Positions 25,501 to 35,389 of a DNA stretch of 64,000 nt are shown in pieces. The stretch's first letter is position 1, and every line of letters begins with the position of its first letter. The DNA comes from an uncultured Pelagibacteraceae bacterium. GTDB taxonomy: Bacteria > Pseudomonadota > Alphaproteobacteria > Pelagibacterales > Pelagibacteraceae. The notes below the pieces were generated by a model that was not told the origin of the DNA, did not search any database, and saw only the letters and a list, made by a program, of their open reading frames with translations. The position numbers were made by a program, and so were the translations under genes. Where the stretch lies: positions 32,203-96,202 of the forward strand of contig CACDUV010000002.1 in the NCBI GenBank assembly GCA_902556065.1, given 5' to 3'.

Positions 25501-26711
25501 TGAGAAGAGTGGTGATTACAGGTTTAGGAATTGTTTCTTGTTTAGGAAATAACCAAGAAGAGGTTCATCAATCATTAGTTAACTCAAAATCAGGTATTTC
25601 TTATGCTGAAGAATATAAAGAACATAATCTTAAAAGTCATGTTCATGGCAAACCAAATATAAAATTAGAAGATCATATCGATCGAAAAACAATCAGATTT
25701 ATGGGTTCAGGTTCAGCTTATAATTATATTGCAATGAAAGAAGCAATTAAAGACTCTGGATTAGAGGAAAGTGAAGTAAGCAATTTTAAAACCGGAATTG
25801 TAATGGGTTCTGGTGGCCCATCAATTGAAAACGTAATTCTAGCAGCTGACAAAACAAGAGCCAAAACTCCAAAACTCATGGGACCTTTTATAGTTCCAAG
25901 AACAATGGCAAGTACAGCTTCTGCAACACTTGCTGTTCCATTTAAAATTAAAGGAACCAACTACACAATGAGTTCCGCATGTGCAACAAGTGGACACTGT
26001 ATTGGTAATTCAATGGAATTAATTCAAATGGGCAAGCAAGATGTTGTTTTTGCAGGTGGAAGTGAAGAAGTTCACTGGGCAATGACAGCAATGTTTGATG
26101 CAATGACTGCTTTATCATCAAAATATAATGATGCTCCTGAAACAGCATCAAGAGCATATGACAAAACAAGAGATGGTTTTGTAATTGCAGGTGGTGCAGG
26201 TGTGCTAGTACTTGAGGAATATGAGCATGCTAAAGCGAGAGGTGCTAAAATATACGCAGAATTAACTGGTTATGGAGCAACTTCAGATGGATACGATATG
26301 GTAGCTCCATCTGGTGAAGGCGCTGTTAGATGTATGCAAATGGCAATGTCTACAACTAAAAATAAAATTGATTATATCAATACTCATGGAACTTCGACTC
26401 CAGTTGGAGATATCACGGAGTTAAATGCGATTAAAAATACTTTTGGAGAGGACATTCCAAAAATAAGTTCAACAAAATCTTTATCAGGTCATCCATTAGG
26501 GGCTGCTTCAGTTCATGAAGCAATTTATTGTTTGATAATGATGAAAAATAATTTCATAACAGGATCAGCAAATATTACAGATATGGATGATGATGCTAAA
26601 AAATTTCCTATAGTTTCAAAAACTGAAACGGGAGCAACTTTAAATACAGTAATGTCAAATAGCTTTGGTTTTGGTGGAACTAATGCAGCTTTAATTTTTG
26701 AAAAGGTTTAA
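25500..26711 (+). CDS. fabB: 3-oxoacyl-ACP synthase I (FabB)
   Basis: FabB elongates unsaturated acyl-ACP intermediates. The 403-residue thiolase-fold enzyme has the nucleophile in [12 protein letters not shown] near residue 160. The two histidines are in [11 protein letters not shown] and [13 protein letters not shown], and the C-terminus carries [11 protein letters not shown]. The context with fabA makes FabB rather than FabF the right call. It is followed three bases later by fabI. Confidence 0.96.
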   Translation: MRRVVITGLGIVSCLGNNQEEVHQSLVNSKSGISYAEEYKEHNLKSHVHGKPNIKLEDHIDRKTIRFMGSGSAYNYIAMKEAIKDSGLEESEVSNFKTGIVMGSGGPSIENVILAADKTRAKTPKLMGPFIVPRTMASTASATLAVPFKIKGTNYTMSSACATSGHCIGNSMELIQMGKQDVVFAGGSEEVHWAMTAMFDAMTALSSKYNDAPETASRAYDKTRDGFVIAGGAGVLVLEEYEHAKARGAKIYAELTGYGATSDGYDMVAPSGEGAVRCMQMAMSTTKNKIDYINTHGTSTPVGDITELNAIKNTFGEDIPKISSTKSLSGHPLGAASVHEAIYCLIMMKNNFITGSANITDMDDDAKKFPIVSKTETGATLNTVMSNSFGFGGTNAALIFEKV

Positions 26712-26714
26712 TTT

Positions 26715-27500
26715 ATGAGTTTAATGAAAGGTAAAAAAGGATTAATCATGGGTGTCGCTAATGAAAGATCTATTGCCTGGGGTATATCTCAAAAACTTGC
26801 TGAAGCAGGAGCTGAACTAGCATTTACATATTTAGGTGACGCTTTGAAAAAAAGAGTGGTTCCTTTAGCGGAAAAATTAAATTCAAAAGTTACATTTAGT
26901 TGCGATGTTGAAAAAAAAGAAGAAGTTGTAAAATTATTTGAAGATATAAAATCTCAATGGGGTGAAATTGATTTTGTAGTTCATGCAGTTGCTTTCTCTG
27001 ATAAATCAGAGTTATCAGGTGAATATTTAAATACGACTAGAGAAAACTTTTTAAGAAGTATGTTAATCTCATGCTTTTCATTCACTGAAGTAGCAAAAGA
27101 AGCTTCAAAGGTAATGAAACAAGGTGGAAGTTTATTAACTTTAACTTACGAGTCTACTAAAGCAATTCCAAATTATAACGTAATGGGTGTTTGTAAATCA
27201 GCTTTAGAGGCCAGTGTTAAATATTTAGCTAGAGATTTAGGAGCAAAAGGTATGAGAGTAAATGCTATAAGTGCAGGACCAATTAAGACATTAGCAGCTT
27301 CAGCTATCGGAGATGCAAAATTCCTATATAAATGGAACGAAGACCATTCTTTTTTAAAGAGAAATGTAGATATCAATGATGTTGGAAATTCAGCTTTATA
27401 TTTACTAAGTGAACTTGCAAACGGAGTTACCGGTGAAATTCACTACGTGGATGCTGGATATAACAAAGTTGGAATGCCCGATCCAAAAAATATTACCTAA
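26715..27500 (+). CDS. fabI: Enoyl-ACP reductase (NADH) FabI
   Basis: FabI reduces enoyl-ACP in the last step of each elongation cycle. The 261-residue SDR protein has the atypical nucleotide loop GVANERSIAWGIS and the catalytic YNVMGVCK (Tyr-x6-Lys). The AKGMRVNAISAGPIKTLAA stretch that binds cofactor and triclosan-type inhibitors is present. It closes the irr-linked fab operon and is followed by a bidirectional terminator. Confidence 0.96.
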   Translation: MSLMKGKKGLIMGVANERSIAWGISQKLAEAGAELAFTYLGDALKKRVVPLAEKLNSKVTFSCDVEKKEEVVKLFEDIKSQWGEIDFVVHAVAFSDKSELSGEYLNTTRENFLRSMLISCFSFTEVAKEASKVMKQGGSLLTLTYESTKAIPNYNVMGVCKSALEASVKYLARDLGAKGMRVNAISAGPIKTLAASAIGDAKFLYKWNEDHSFLKRNVDINDVGNSALYLLSELANGVTGEIHYVDAGYNKVGMPDPKNIT

Positions 27501-27518
27501 ATTTAGTCAATTTTAGTT

Positions 27519-27553
27519 AAAAAACTCCCCAGAACTCACATTCCAGGGGGTTT
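27519..27553. terminator. Bidirectional terminator between fabI and pnp
   Basis: CCCC-A-GAA (27527-27534) and TTC-CA-GGGG (27541-27549) pair with small bulges around a CTCACA loop. On the minus strand it ends in AGTTTTTT, a proper tail for pnp. On the plus strand the tail is GTTTAAAA, weaker, for fabI. Confidence 0.65.
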
Positions 27554-27576
27554 AAAATTCAAATTTCTGATATTAA

Positions 27577-29649
27577 TTATTCAATAGCTTGTTTTATAGA
27601 AAGTTTAACTTTACCTCTATCGAAACCAATTACTTTAACTTTTACCTCATCACCTTCTTTGACAACATCAGTGACTTTAGCAACTCTTTTATCTGCAAGT
27701 TCCGAGATATGAACCAGTCCATCTTGTTTTCCTAAGAAATTAACAAATGCACCAAACTCCATGATCTTCATTACTTTTCCTGAATAAATTTTATTCAATT
27801 CAGCTTTTGCAGTAATGTCTTTGATCATTTGCATTGCGATGTTTCTAGACTCTTCATCTGGCGCAGCAACTGTTACTACACCTTCGTCATTTACATCTAC
27901 TTTTGCACCTGATTTTTCAACTATCTCTCTGATTGTTGCACCACCTTTTCCAATTACAGCTGCAATGTCTTTTTTATCGACATTAACTTGTTCCATTTTT
28001 GGAGTATGTTTTCCAACATCAGATCTTGAAGCTGATAATGCTTTATTCATTTCTCCTAATATATGAACTCTTCCATCTTTAGCTTGGCTTAATGCTTGCT
28101 CCATGATTTCAAACGTAATACCTGTAATTTTGATATCCATTTGAAGAGAAGTAATTCCATCTTTAGTTCCAGCAACTTTAAAGTCCATATCACCTAAGTG
28201 ATCTTCATCACCTAAAATGTCTGACAAGACACTAAAATCATCACCTTCTTTTATTAATCCCATTGCAATACCTGCAACTGGCTCTTTAATTGGTACTCCT
28301 GCATCCATTAATGCTAAAGAAGTTCCACAAACAGTAGCCATTGAAGAAGAACCATTTGACTCAGTAATCTCTGAAACTACTCTAAAAGTATATGGAAATG
28401 CCTCTTTCGTTGGTAATGAAGAGTTAATAGCTCTCCATGCTAATTTACCATGTCCGATTTCTCTTCTACCAGTTCCAATTCTTCCAGTTTCTCCAACTGA
28501 AAAAGGAGGAAAATTATAGTGAAGCATAAACCGTTCTCTTTGAAGACCATCTAAACTTTCAATTCTTTGTTCATCATCTGAAGTTCCTAGAGTTGCAACA
28601 ACAATTGCTTGAGTTTCACCTCTTGTAAACAACGCAGAACCATGTGCTCTTGGTAAAACACCCACTTCACATTCGATAGGTCTTACATCGGATAAACCTC
28701 TACCATCAATTCTATTTTTGTTTTTTAGAATGTCAGTTCTTACAATTGATTTTTCAAGATTTTTTAACTGACTATTTACATCTAGATCAGTATAATTTTC
28801 ATCTTCCTCATAAAGCTTTTTAGCTTTATCAGTAATCTCTGAAATCTGATTTGATCTATCTTGTTTATCTCTAGTTGCAAAAGCTTTTTTAAGATCTTCT
28901 GTAAAAGTTTCTTCAAGTTTTTTCTTAACTTCTGATAGATCTTTCTTTTCAACAGTCCACTCAGGTTTTCTACATTCTTTTGCAAGCTCTTCAATCATGT
29001 CGATAACTGGAACAAATCCTTCATGTCCAAATTTTACTGCATTTAACATTTCTTCTTCTGTTAAACCACTTGCTTCAGACTCAACCATAAGCACAGCATC
29101 TTTTGTACCTGCTACTACTAAATCTAATTTCGATTTTTCTAACTCTGCTTTAGATGGGTTTAAAACATATTTTCCATCAATAAATCCTACCCTTGAAGCT
29201 CCTACTGGACCCATAAATGGCATTCCTGATATAGCCAATGCTGCTGAAGATGCAGTGATTGATAAAATATCTGGTTCGTTTTCTTTATCGTATGAAATTA
29301 CAGTTGGTAATAACTGTACTTCATTTTTAAATTCATCAGGAAACAAAGGTCTGATTGGTCTATCAATTAATCTAGAGATTAATGTTTCGCTCTCAGTTGG
29401 TCTTGCTTCTCTTTTAAAATATCCACCTGGAATTTTTCCAGCTGCATAATATTTCTCTTGGTAATTTACAGATAATGGAAAGTAATCCATGTCAGGATTA
29501 ACTTTTTTTGCTCCTACTACTGTCGCTAGTACGACTGTCTCTCCACATGTTGCGATTATTGCACCGTCTGCCTGTCTTGCTACTTTACCTGTTTCTAAAC
29601 TTATCTTCTTTCCTGCTACTTCAATTTCCTTCTTATATACTTTAAACAT
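27577..29649 (-). CDS. pnp: Polynucleotide phosphorylase
   Basis: PNPase degrades RNA 3' to 5' by phosphorolysis and takes part in the RNA degradosome. The 690-residue protein has two RNase PH domains (first with [27 protein letters not shown], second with [20 protein letters not shown]). A KH domain ([14 protein letters not shown], near residue 560) and an S1 domain ([17 protein letters not shown]) complete it. Length is slightly below the E. coli 711. It follows rpsO as in most proteobacteria, across a leader with GAACG-type pentanucleotide repeats. Confidence 0.97.
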   Translation of the reverse strand: MFKVYKKEIEVAGKKISLETGKVARQADGAIIATCGETVVLATVVGAKKVNPDMDYFPLSVNYQEKYYAAGKIPGGYFKREARPTESETLISRLIDRPIRPLFPDEFKNEVQLLPTVISYDKENEPDILSITASSAALAISGMPFMGPVGASRVGFIDGKYVLNPSKAELEKSKLDLVVAGTKDAVLMVESEASGLTEEEMLNAVKFGHEGFVPVIDMIEELAKECRKPEWTVEKKDLSEVKKKLEETFTEDLKKAFATRDKQDRSNQISEITDKAKKLYEEDENYTDLDVNSQLKNLEKSIVRTDILKNKNRIDGRGLSDVRPIECEVGVLPRAHGSALFTRGETQAIVVATLGTSDDEQRIESLDGLQRERFMLHYNFPPFSVGETGRIGTGRREIGHGKLAWRAINSSLPTKEAFPYTFRVVSEITESNGSSSMATVCGTSLALMDAGVPIKEPVAGIAMGLIKEGDDFSVLSDILGDEDHLGDMDFKVAGTKDGITSLQMDIKITGITFEIMEQALSQAKDGRVHILGEMNKALSASRSDVGKHTPKMEQVNVDKKDIAAVIGKGGATIREIVEKSGAKVDVNDEGVVTVAAPDEESRNIAMQMIKDITAKAELNKIYSGKVMKIMEFGAFVNFLGKQDGLVHISELADKRVAKVTDVVKEGDEVKVKVIGFDRGKVKLSIKQAIE

Positions 29650-29703
29650 TTCATTTCCATTTCGTTTCGTTCGTTTCGTTCCATTCCGTTCCGTTCTATC
29701 TAT
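29650..29703 (-). repeat. GAACG-type pentanucleotide repeat in the pnp leader
   Basis: On the minus strand the rpsO-pnp spacer reads as about nine near-copies of GAACG/GAATG/AAACG before the pnp ATG (starting gatagaacggaacggaatgg). Simple repeats of this kind are rare in streamlined genomes. The purine-rich GGAA units resemble weak Shine-Dalgarno sites. It lies where E. coli pnp has its RNase III-dependent autoregulatory leader, but no long hairpin is visible here. Confidence 0.75.
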
Positions 29704-29711
29704 GTTGATTT

Positions 29712-29960
29712 CTATTTTCTTAAATTCAATTTCGACAGTACATTTTTGTAAGAATCCATTTTATTTTTCTTTAGGTATTCTAACAATTTCTTTCTTCTAT
29801 TTACCGCTCTCAACAATCCAACAGATGAATGTTTATCCTTTTTGAATTGCTTAATATGCTTAGAGAGAGTTTCAATTTTCTCTGTTAGCAAAGCGATTTG
29901 GATTTCTGAAGATCCAGTATCTTTATCATGCATTGCTAACTCTTGTGCCTTTTTGTTCAT
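29712..29960 (-). CDS. rpsO: 30S ribosomal protein S15
   Basis: S15 binds the central domain of 16S rRNA. The 82-residue protein has the family core [21 protein letters not shown] and the helical [15 protein letters not shown], which contact helices 20-22. It is somewhat shorter than E. coli S15 (89). It sits between rbfA and pnp. The usual truB between rbfA and rpsO is not here. Confidence 0.96.
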   Translation of the reverse strand: MNKKAQELAMHDKDTGSSEIQIALLTEKIETLSKHIKQFKKDKHSSVGLLRAVNRRKKLLEYLKKNKMDSYKNVLSKLNLRK

Positions 29961-29972
29961 GCCTCTTTTTTC

Positions 29973-30341
29973 CTATTTATTTGTTTGTTTTATTAAGTTT
30001 TCTATTTTTTCCGCATACTCAAAAGATTCATCTTTTCTAAAAAGTAATTTTGGTAAAAATTTCATAACCACTTTTTGTGATAAAATTTTTCTTATTAAAA
30101 ACGAATATTCTTTTAAAATATTAATTGTTTCCTCAGCATCTTTTCCTCCTAGTGGAAGAACATACGCTTTAGCAATTTTTAAATCAGGACTCATTCTAAC
30201 CTCAGTAACTGTTATAGTATTTGTTTCTAAATTTGGCACCTTAGCCTCATTTCTTATAAAAATCATGCTCAAAGACTGCTTAATCATCTCTCCAACTCTA
30301 AGCTGTCTTTGTGATACTGGTTTTCCTATTCTATCAGCCAT
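29973..30341 (-). CDS. rbfA: Ribosome-binding factor A
   Basis: RbfA binds 30S precursors and aids late 16S maturation. The 122-residue protein has the type II KH-like fold, with RQLRVGEMIKQSLS at the N-terminus and VTEVRMSPDLKIAKAYVLPLG as the signature strand-helix. Its ATG shares a base with the infB stop. It sits in the nusA-infB-rbfA-rpsO-pnp order. Confidence 0.95.
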   Translation of the reverse strand: MADRIGKPVSQRQLRVGEMIKQSLSMIFIRNEAKVPNLETNTITVTEVRMSPDLKIAKAYVLPLGGKDAEETINILKEYSFLIRKILSQKVVMKFLPKLLFRKDESFEYAEKIENLIKQTNK

Positions 30342-32557
30342 TAAATCGATCTCTCTGTAGATGTAACACTAAATGCCTCTATTGTGTCGTTTTTTTGGAA
30401 ATCCATATAATCTTTAACAGCAATTCCACATTCTTGACCATGACTGACCTGTTTTACTTGGTTTTTTTCTCGGAAAATTGTTGAAACTTTTCCTGTGTAA
30501 ATAATTGCACCATCTCTAATAATTCTTACATCAGAATTACTATTTATTTCACCTTCTGTAATTTTCGATCCAGCAACTTTTCCAGCACCTGAAACTTTAA
30601 ATATCTCAAGAATTTGTGCAATTCCAGTTATTGTCTCTTGAACGTCTGGAGATAATAATCCAGACATTTTTTTCTTAACATAATCCAGAACCTCATAAAT
30701 TATATTATAAGAAGAGATTTTTATTTTTTCATTTTCAGCAAGTTTTTTAGCCTCTTTGCTAGGTTTAACATTAAAGGCTATAAGAACTGCGTTAGATGCC
30801 TTCGCTAATGTAACATCAGTTTCGGTTACCATTCCAATATCTGCTAAAATTATTTTTGGTTTCACTTCTTCATGTTTAATTTGAGCAATTGCATTTTTGA
30901 TAGCCTCTGAAGATCCTTGTACGTCTGATTTTATAATTAAATTCAATTCTTCAGAAGATTTATCTGAAAAAGCAGAATCTTGTGTCGCAAAAGTTAATGG
31001 GTTCTTTCCATCTTTGCTCTCTTGAGCTCTATTTTCACTCAAAGTTTTAGCTTCTTTTTCAGTGTCTAAAACAATAAAATCATCTCCAGCTTTAGCAGCA
31101 CCATTTATACCTAAAACTTCTACAGGAGTTGACGGTGGAGCCTCACTAATGTTTTGACTTTTATCATTAATAATTGCTCTAACCTTTCCCCATTTTAAAC
31201 CACTTACAAAAAAGTCACCCTTTTTAAGAGTACCTGTTGTCACAATAATATTTGCAACCGGTCCTCTTCCAACATCTATTTTTGACTCTAATACGATCCC
31301 TGTAGCTTTAGATTCATAATCAGTCTTAAGATCTAAAATTTCAGCTTGTAAAATAATAGACTCAACTAACTTATCTAAATTTTGTTTAGTTTTTGTAGAA
31401 ACCTCAACCATCAAGGTATCTCCAGACAGGTCTTCTGCTATCAATTCATGTTCAAGTAATTGGTTTTTAATTTTCTGTGGATCAGCTTCAGGAAGATCAC
31501 ACTTATTTATCGCAACTACGATTGGAACATTCGCAGCTTTTGCATGTTTTATCGACTCAACTGTTTGTGGCTTTACTCCATCATCAGCTGCAACAACCAA
31601 AACAACTACATCTGTTAATTTTGATCCTCTAGCTCTCATTTCAGTAAAAGCTGCGTGGCCTGGAGTATCTATAAAAGTTAATTTATTATTTTGACTTTCA
31701 ATTTGGTATGCTCCTATATGCTGAGTAATTCCACCAAACTCTCCTGAAACAACATTTGCACTTCTCAAAACATCTAAAACAGAAGTTTTACCATGATCAA
31801 CATGGCCCATAACCGTAACAATAGGTGGTCTATTTTTTAAATTTTCTACTCTAGTGGCTTTTATTTTTTGAATAATTTCCTCTGCTTTTTGTTCTCTTAT
31901 TGGATTATGTCCAAATTCCTTAACTAGAAATTCAGCTGTATCAGCAGCTAAAGTTTGATTAATTGTTACAGTTACTCCCATTCCAAATAAGTATTTAATT
32001 ACATTGCTAGACTGCTCTGCCATTCTATTGGCCAACTCTCTTACAGTTATTGCTTCTGGTATATTGATTTCTCGTTTTACTGGTTTTGAATTTTCTTGCG
32101 CCTCTTCTTTAGAAGAGTTTTTAATTTCTTTTTGTCTAGCTCTTTTAACTGATGCTAAACTTCTTTCTCTTGCTTCTATTTCATCACTTAACGCTCTTGA
32201 AACAGTTAATTTTAATTCTCTTTTTTTTGTTCCAGCTTTTAATGTTTTTTTATCTTTTTCACTATCTCCCTTAAGTCTTTTGGTAGCTCTTTGCTCTGCC
32301 AGTTTTCTTCTTTCAAAATCGCTTGTAATTGGAGGAGATTTTGGTGCAAAAGAAGGTTTTAATGATGCACCTCTATTAAATGAATTTGTAGATTTTGGTT
32401 TTCCAGCACCAGGTCTAAAGGATCCACCTCTATTAGTAAACTTACCGCCTTGTTTTTCAATTACTCTAGAATTTTTTCCTTGAGTTTTAGCTATCTCAAT
32501 ACTTCTTATAGATTTCTTTACTGAGCCGGATATTGTTAATTTTGTTTTTTTCTCCAT
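30341..32557 (-). CDS. infB: Translation initiation factor IF-2
   Basis: IF-2 is the GTPase that brings initiator tRNA to the 30S subunit. The 738-residue protein has a shortened, basic N-terminal region (about 1-165) and an IF2_N segment (ITVRELANRMAEQSSNVIKYLFGMG). The G domain follows with GHVDHGKTS, DTPGHAAFTEMRARG and INKCD, and then the C-terminal domains for fMet-tRNA. It follows nusA with a 10-bp gap. Confidence 0.97.
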   Translation of the reverse strand: MEKKTKLTISGSVKKSIRSIEIAKTQGKNSRVIEKQGGKFTNRGGSFRPGAGKPKSTNSFNRGASLKPSFAPKSPPITSDFERRKLAEQRATKRLKGDSEKDKKTLKAGTKKRELKLTVSRALSDEIEARERSLASVKRARQKEIKNSSKEEAQENSKPVKREINIPEAITVRELANRMAEQSSNVIKYLFGMGVTVTINQTLAADTAEFLVKEFGHNPIREQKAEEIIQKIKATRVENLKNRPPIVTVMGHVDHGKTSVLDVLRSANVVSGEFGGITQHIGAYQIESQNNKLTFIDTPGHAAFTEMRARGSKLTDVVVLVVAADDGVKPQTVESIKHAKAANVPIVVAINKCDLPEADPQKIKNQLLEHELIAEDLSGDTLMVEVSTKTKQNLDKLVESIILQAEILDLKTDYESKATGIVLESKIDVGRGPVANIIVTTGTLKKGDFFVSGLKWGKVRAIINDKSQNISEAPPSTPVEVLGINGAAKAGDDFIVLDTEKEAKTLSENRAQESKDGKNPLTFATQDSAFSDKSSEELNLIIKSDVQGSSEAIKNAIAQIKHEEVKPKIILADIGMVTETDVTLAKASNAVLIAFNVKPSKEAKKLAENEKIKISSYNIIYEVLDYVKKKMSGLLSPDVQETITGIAQILEIFKVSGAGKVAGSKITEGEINSNSDVRIIRDGAIIYTGKVSTIFREKNQVKQVSHGQECGIAVKDYMDFQKNDTIEAFSVTSTERSI

Positions 32558-32567
32558 TACTCATCTC

Positions 32568-34121
32568 TCAATCTTTATAAATTATATTTCTAGCAGACAT
32601 AATTAATTCATCTGCCTCTTCTTTAGATAATGCAAAATCCTCAAGATAACCTTGAATCTTAACTCTCTCTCCTTTAACAACATCATAACCACCGGTAAGT
32701 TCATCAGATGCAAGGTCTGCAAAATCTTCTAATGTTAATATTTTTTGTTCACCTAATGTAACTAACATTCCTGGAGTAAGACCTTTAAGGTTGATAAGGG
32801 CATCTTGTAGTCCAAGTTCTTTAATTCTTTCTGATATATCCTCTTGATCTTTTTGATAGAACTCTTTAGCTCTCTCAATTAATGCAATCGCTGTATCTTC
32901 TTCAATTCCCTCAATTTTAGTTAAATTTTCTGGCAAGCTATCTTTAATATCATCTATAGTTGAAAAACCTTCGGCTACTAATAACTGACCTAACGTTTCG
33001 TCTAATTCTAAATTTTTAACAAAGTTATCTGTCTTTTCTTTAAACTCTAATTGTCTTCTCTCAGAGTCCTCAGCATCAGTCATAATATTAATTTCATAAT
33101 TTAACAACTTGGTTGCCAATCTTACATTTTGACCTCTTCGACCGATAGCTTTACTCAAATTTTCCTCTGTTAGAATTACATCAAGTTTTTTTCTTTCTAC
33201 ATCAACATTTACTCTTTGAACTTCTGCAGGCGACAACGCATTTGCTACTAATATAGCAGCATCCTCTGACCAATTCACAATATCAATTTTTTCTCCTTGA
33301 AGTTCATTTACAACCGCCTGAACTCTAGAACCTCTCATGCCAACACAAGCTCCAACTGGATCTAATGATGTATCAACTGCTTTTACACAAATTTTTGCTC
33401 TACTTCCAGGATCTCTAGATGAAGATTTAATTTCAATTAGTCCATCATATATTTCAGGAACTTCTTGGACAAAAAGTTTTTCCATAAATTTTGGATGAGC
33501 TCTGGACAAGAAAATTTGTTGACCTCTGGGCTCTCTTCTTACATCATAACAATAAGCCTTTACTCTATCACCAGCTTTAATATTTTCTCTTGGAATTAAT
33601 TCATTTTTTTGAATAATTGCTTCTGTTCTACCTAAATCAACAATAACACTTCCAAATTCTAATCTCTTAACAATACCACTTAAAATTGTATCTTTTTTAT
33701 CAATGAAGTCATTAAATTGTCTTTCTCTCTCTGCTTCTCTAACGTTAAAGCTTATAACTTGTTTTGCAGTTTGAGCAGCTATTCTTCCAAAATCAAAAGA
33801 TGGTAATGGTTGAAGAACTTCATCACCGATTGACTTATCTTTATTGTTTTCATTAAGACTTATTGCATCTTCCAATTTTATTTCTGTATTTGCATTGTCA
33901 GGATTTTCAGAAATAACAAGTTTTCTGAATAGTTCTATATCCCCATTATCTCTATTAATGGAAACTTTTATTTCATTTTCTTGACCAAACTTAGACTTAG
34001 CTGCTTTAGCTATTCCTGTTTCCATAGAACTAATTATGAGTTCTTTATCTATCGATTTTTCTAAAGCTACTGCTTCAGCAATTCTTAATAATTCTAATTT
34101 ATCCGCTCTCTTATTTAACAT
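32568..34121 (-). CDS. nusA: Transcription termination/antitermination factor NusA
   Basis: NusA binds RNA polymerase and modulates pausing, termination and antitermination. The 517-residue protein has the N-terminal polymerase-binding domain. An S1 domain (SGIVKRLEFGSVIVDLG) is followed by KH1/KH2 (VGACVGMRGSRVQAV; AIGRRGQNVRLA) and two C-terminal acidic repeats. I start at ATG 34121 (MLNKRADKLELL); the frame is open to 34160, but that part lies in the leader hairpin. rimP, usual before nusA, is absent; metK lies upstream instead. Confidence 0.96.
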   Translation of the reverse strand: MLNKRADKLELLRIAEAVALEKSIDKELIISSMETGIAKAAKSKFGQENEIKVSINRDNGDIELFRKLVISENPDNANTEIKLEDAISLNENNKDKSIGDEVLQPLPSFDFGRIAAQTAKQVISFNVREAERERQFNDFIDKKDTILSGIVKRLEFGSVIVDLGRTEAIIQKNELIPRENIKAGDRVKAYCYDVRREPRGQQIFLSRAHPKFMEKLFVQEVPEIYDGLIEIKSSSRDPGSRAKICVKAVDTSLDPVGACVGMRGSRVQAVVNELQGEKIDIVNWSEDAAILVANALSPAEVQRVNVDVERKKLDVILTEENLSKAIGRRGQNVRLATKLLNYEINIMTDAEDSERRQLEFKEKTDNFVKNLELDETLGQLLVAEGFSTIDDIKDSLPENLTKIEGIEEDTAIALIERAKEFYQKDQEDISERIKELGLQDALINLKGLTPGMLVTLGEQKILTLEDFADLASDELTGGYDVVKGERVKIQGYLEDFALSKEEADELIMSARNIIYKD

Positions 34122-34136
34122 TTTTTTATCTGCTCC

Positions 34137-34163
34137 AAAAAAAAATGGGCCAAAGCCCATTTT
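34137..34163 (-). terminator. Leader hairpin with T9 tail immediately before nusA
   Basis: On the minus strand, a perfect 9-bp stem AAAATGGGC / GCCCATTTT with a 4-base loop is followed by nine T residues (34137-34145). This is a strong intrinsic terminator. Only about 15 bases separate its tail from the nusA ATG, and they hold the ribosome site GGAGC. So nusA must be read through this element. It may end metK transcripts, attenuate nusA, or both. Confidence 0.85.
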
Positions 34164-34185
34164 GATAATTCAACAATGTAAGAGC

Positions 34186-34213
34186 AATATAGTAAAGTTT
34201 TTTTTTAATTCAA
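34186..34213 (-). promoter_or_regulatory. nusA: Candidate promoter of the nusA operon
   Basis: On the minus strand TTGAAT (34208-34213) and TATATT (34186-34191) are 16 bases apart. Transcription would start near 34179, some 15 bases before the leader hairpin. It sits directly after the metK stop. Confidence 0.5.
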
Positions 34214-34219
34214 CTGAAA

Positions 34220-35389
34220 CTATTTAGAAAAAACGTTAATTTTATCAGTTTTTTCCCACGAAAATGATCCATCATCTTCTGGCGTTCTACCAAAGTGACC
34301 ATAGGCTGCTGTTTTTCCATATATTGGTCTATTCAGGTTTAGCATTTCTCTTATTCCTCTAGGACTGAGATCAAAATTTTCATTAATCTTTTCAACAACA
34401 AATTTATTTTTATCTAAATCATTATCAAACAAATCAACATAAATTGACAAAGGTTTTGAAACTCCAATTGCATAAGCTAATTGTATCAAACATTTATCTG
34501 CTATTTTTGAAGCAACAATATTTTTAGCAATAAATCTTGCTGCATAAGCAGCAGATCTATCTACTTTTGTAGGATCCTTACCTGAAAATGCTCCTCCTCC
34601 ATGGGGCGCTGCTCCACCATAGGTATCTACAATAATTTTTCTTCCTGTTAAACCACAGTCCCCATCTGGACCACCTATCACGAAATTACCAGTTGGGTTT
34701 ACATAAAACTCTTCCTCGTTAAAATCTTTAAGAAATTTTTCTGGAATTGATTTTAACATATACGGTCTTAATAGATCTCTTACCTGGGCTTGATTGACAT
34801 CAGATGAATGTTGGGATGATATAACAACTGATTTTACTTTAGTTGGTTTACCATCAACATATTGGAATGTAACTTGGCTTTTTGAGTCAGGTTCAATATT
34901 TTTTAATCTACCTGATTTTCTATCTTCGGCCATAAGTCTTAAAATTTTATGCGAGTAATGAATTGGTGCAGGCATAAATACATCTGTTTCATTGCATGCA
35001 TAACCAAACATTATACCTTGATCTCCAGCACCCTCATCTTTATTTCCAGATGAGTCTACACCCATTGCAATATCAGTAGATTGTGAATGCAAATGACTTT
35101 CTATTTTTGTTGCTTCTTTCCAAGTAAATCCTTCCTGGTCATATCCAATATCTTTTATACAATTCCTTACTTTTTCAATTAAATCATCTTTTTTAATCTC
35201 AGGTCCTCTTACTTCGCCTGCAAGAACAACTTTATTTGTTGTCGTTAGAGTTTCACAAGCAACTCTTGAATAAGGATCTGCAGAAATGTAACTATCAACG
35301 ACCATATCAGAAATTCTGTCTGATACTTTATCAGGATGTCCTTCCGAAACTGACTCACTTGTAAATAGGAAATTTTTTATATTACTCAT
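34220..35389 (-). CDS. metK: S-adenosylmethionine synthetase
   Basis: MetK makes SAM from methionine and ATP. The 389-residue protein has the N-terminal [16 protein letters not shown], the signature [12 protein letters not shown], and the phosphate loop [17 protein letters not shown]. It overlaps lnt by 8 bp. There is no room for a SAM riboswitch directly upstream, since lnt coding sequence fills that position. Confidence 0.97.
   Translation of the reverse strand: MSNIKNFLFTSESVSEGHPDKVSDRISDMVVDSYISADPYSRVACETLTTTNKVVLAGEVRGPEIKKDDLIEKVRNCIKDIGYDQEGFTWKEATKIESHLHSQSTDIAMGVDSSGNKDEGAGDQGIMFGYACNETDVFMPAPIHYSHKILRLMAEDRKSGRLKNIEPDSKSQVTFQYVDGKPTKVKSVVISSQHSSDVNQAQVRDLLRPYMLKSIPEKFLKDFNEEEFYVNPTGNFVIGGPDGDCGLTGRKIIVDTYGGAAPHGGGAFSGKDPTKVDRSAAYAARFIAKNIVASKIADKCLIQLAYAIGVSKPLSIYVDLFDNDLDKNKFVVEKINENFDLSPRGIREMLNLNRPIYGKTAAYGHFGRTPEDDGSFSWEKTDKINVFSK

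Noticed and set aside
29650..29703. CRISPR-like array
   Set aside because: The repeat unit is 5 bp without spacers; it is a simple-sequence tract.
34122..34160. Thirteen-codon extension of nusA
   Set aside because: It is the hairpin and T tract of the leader terminator read in frame.
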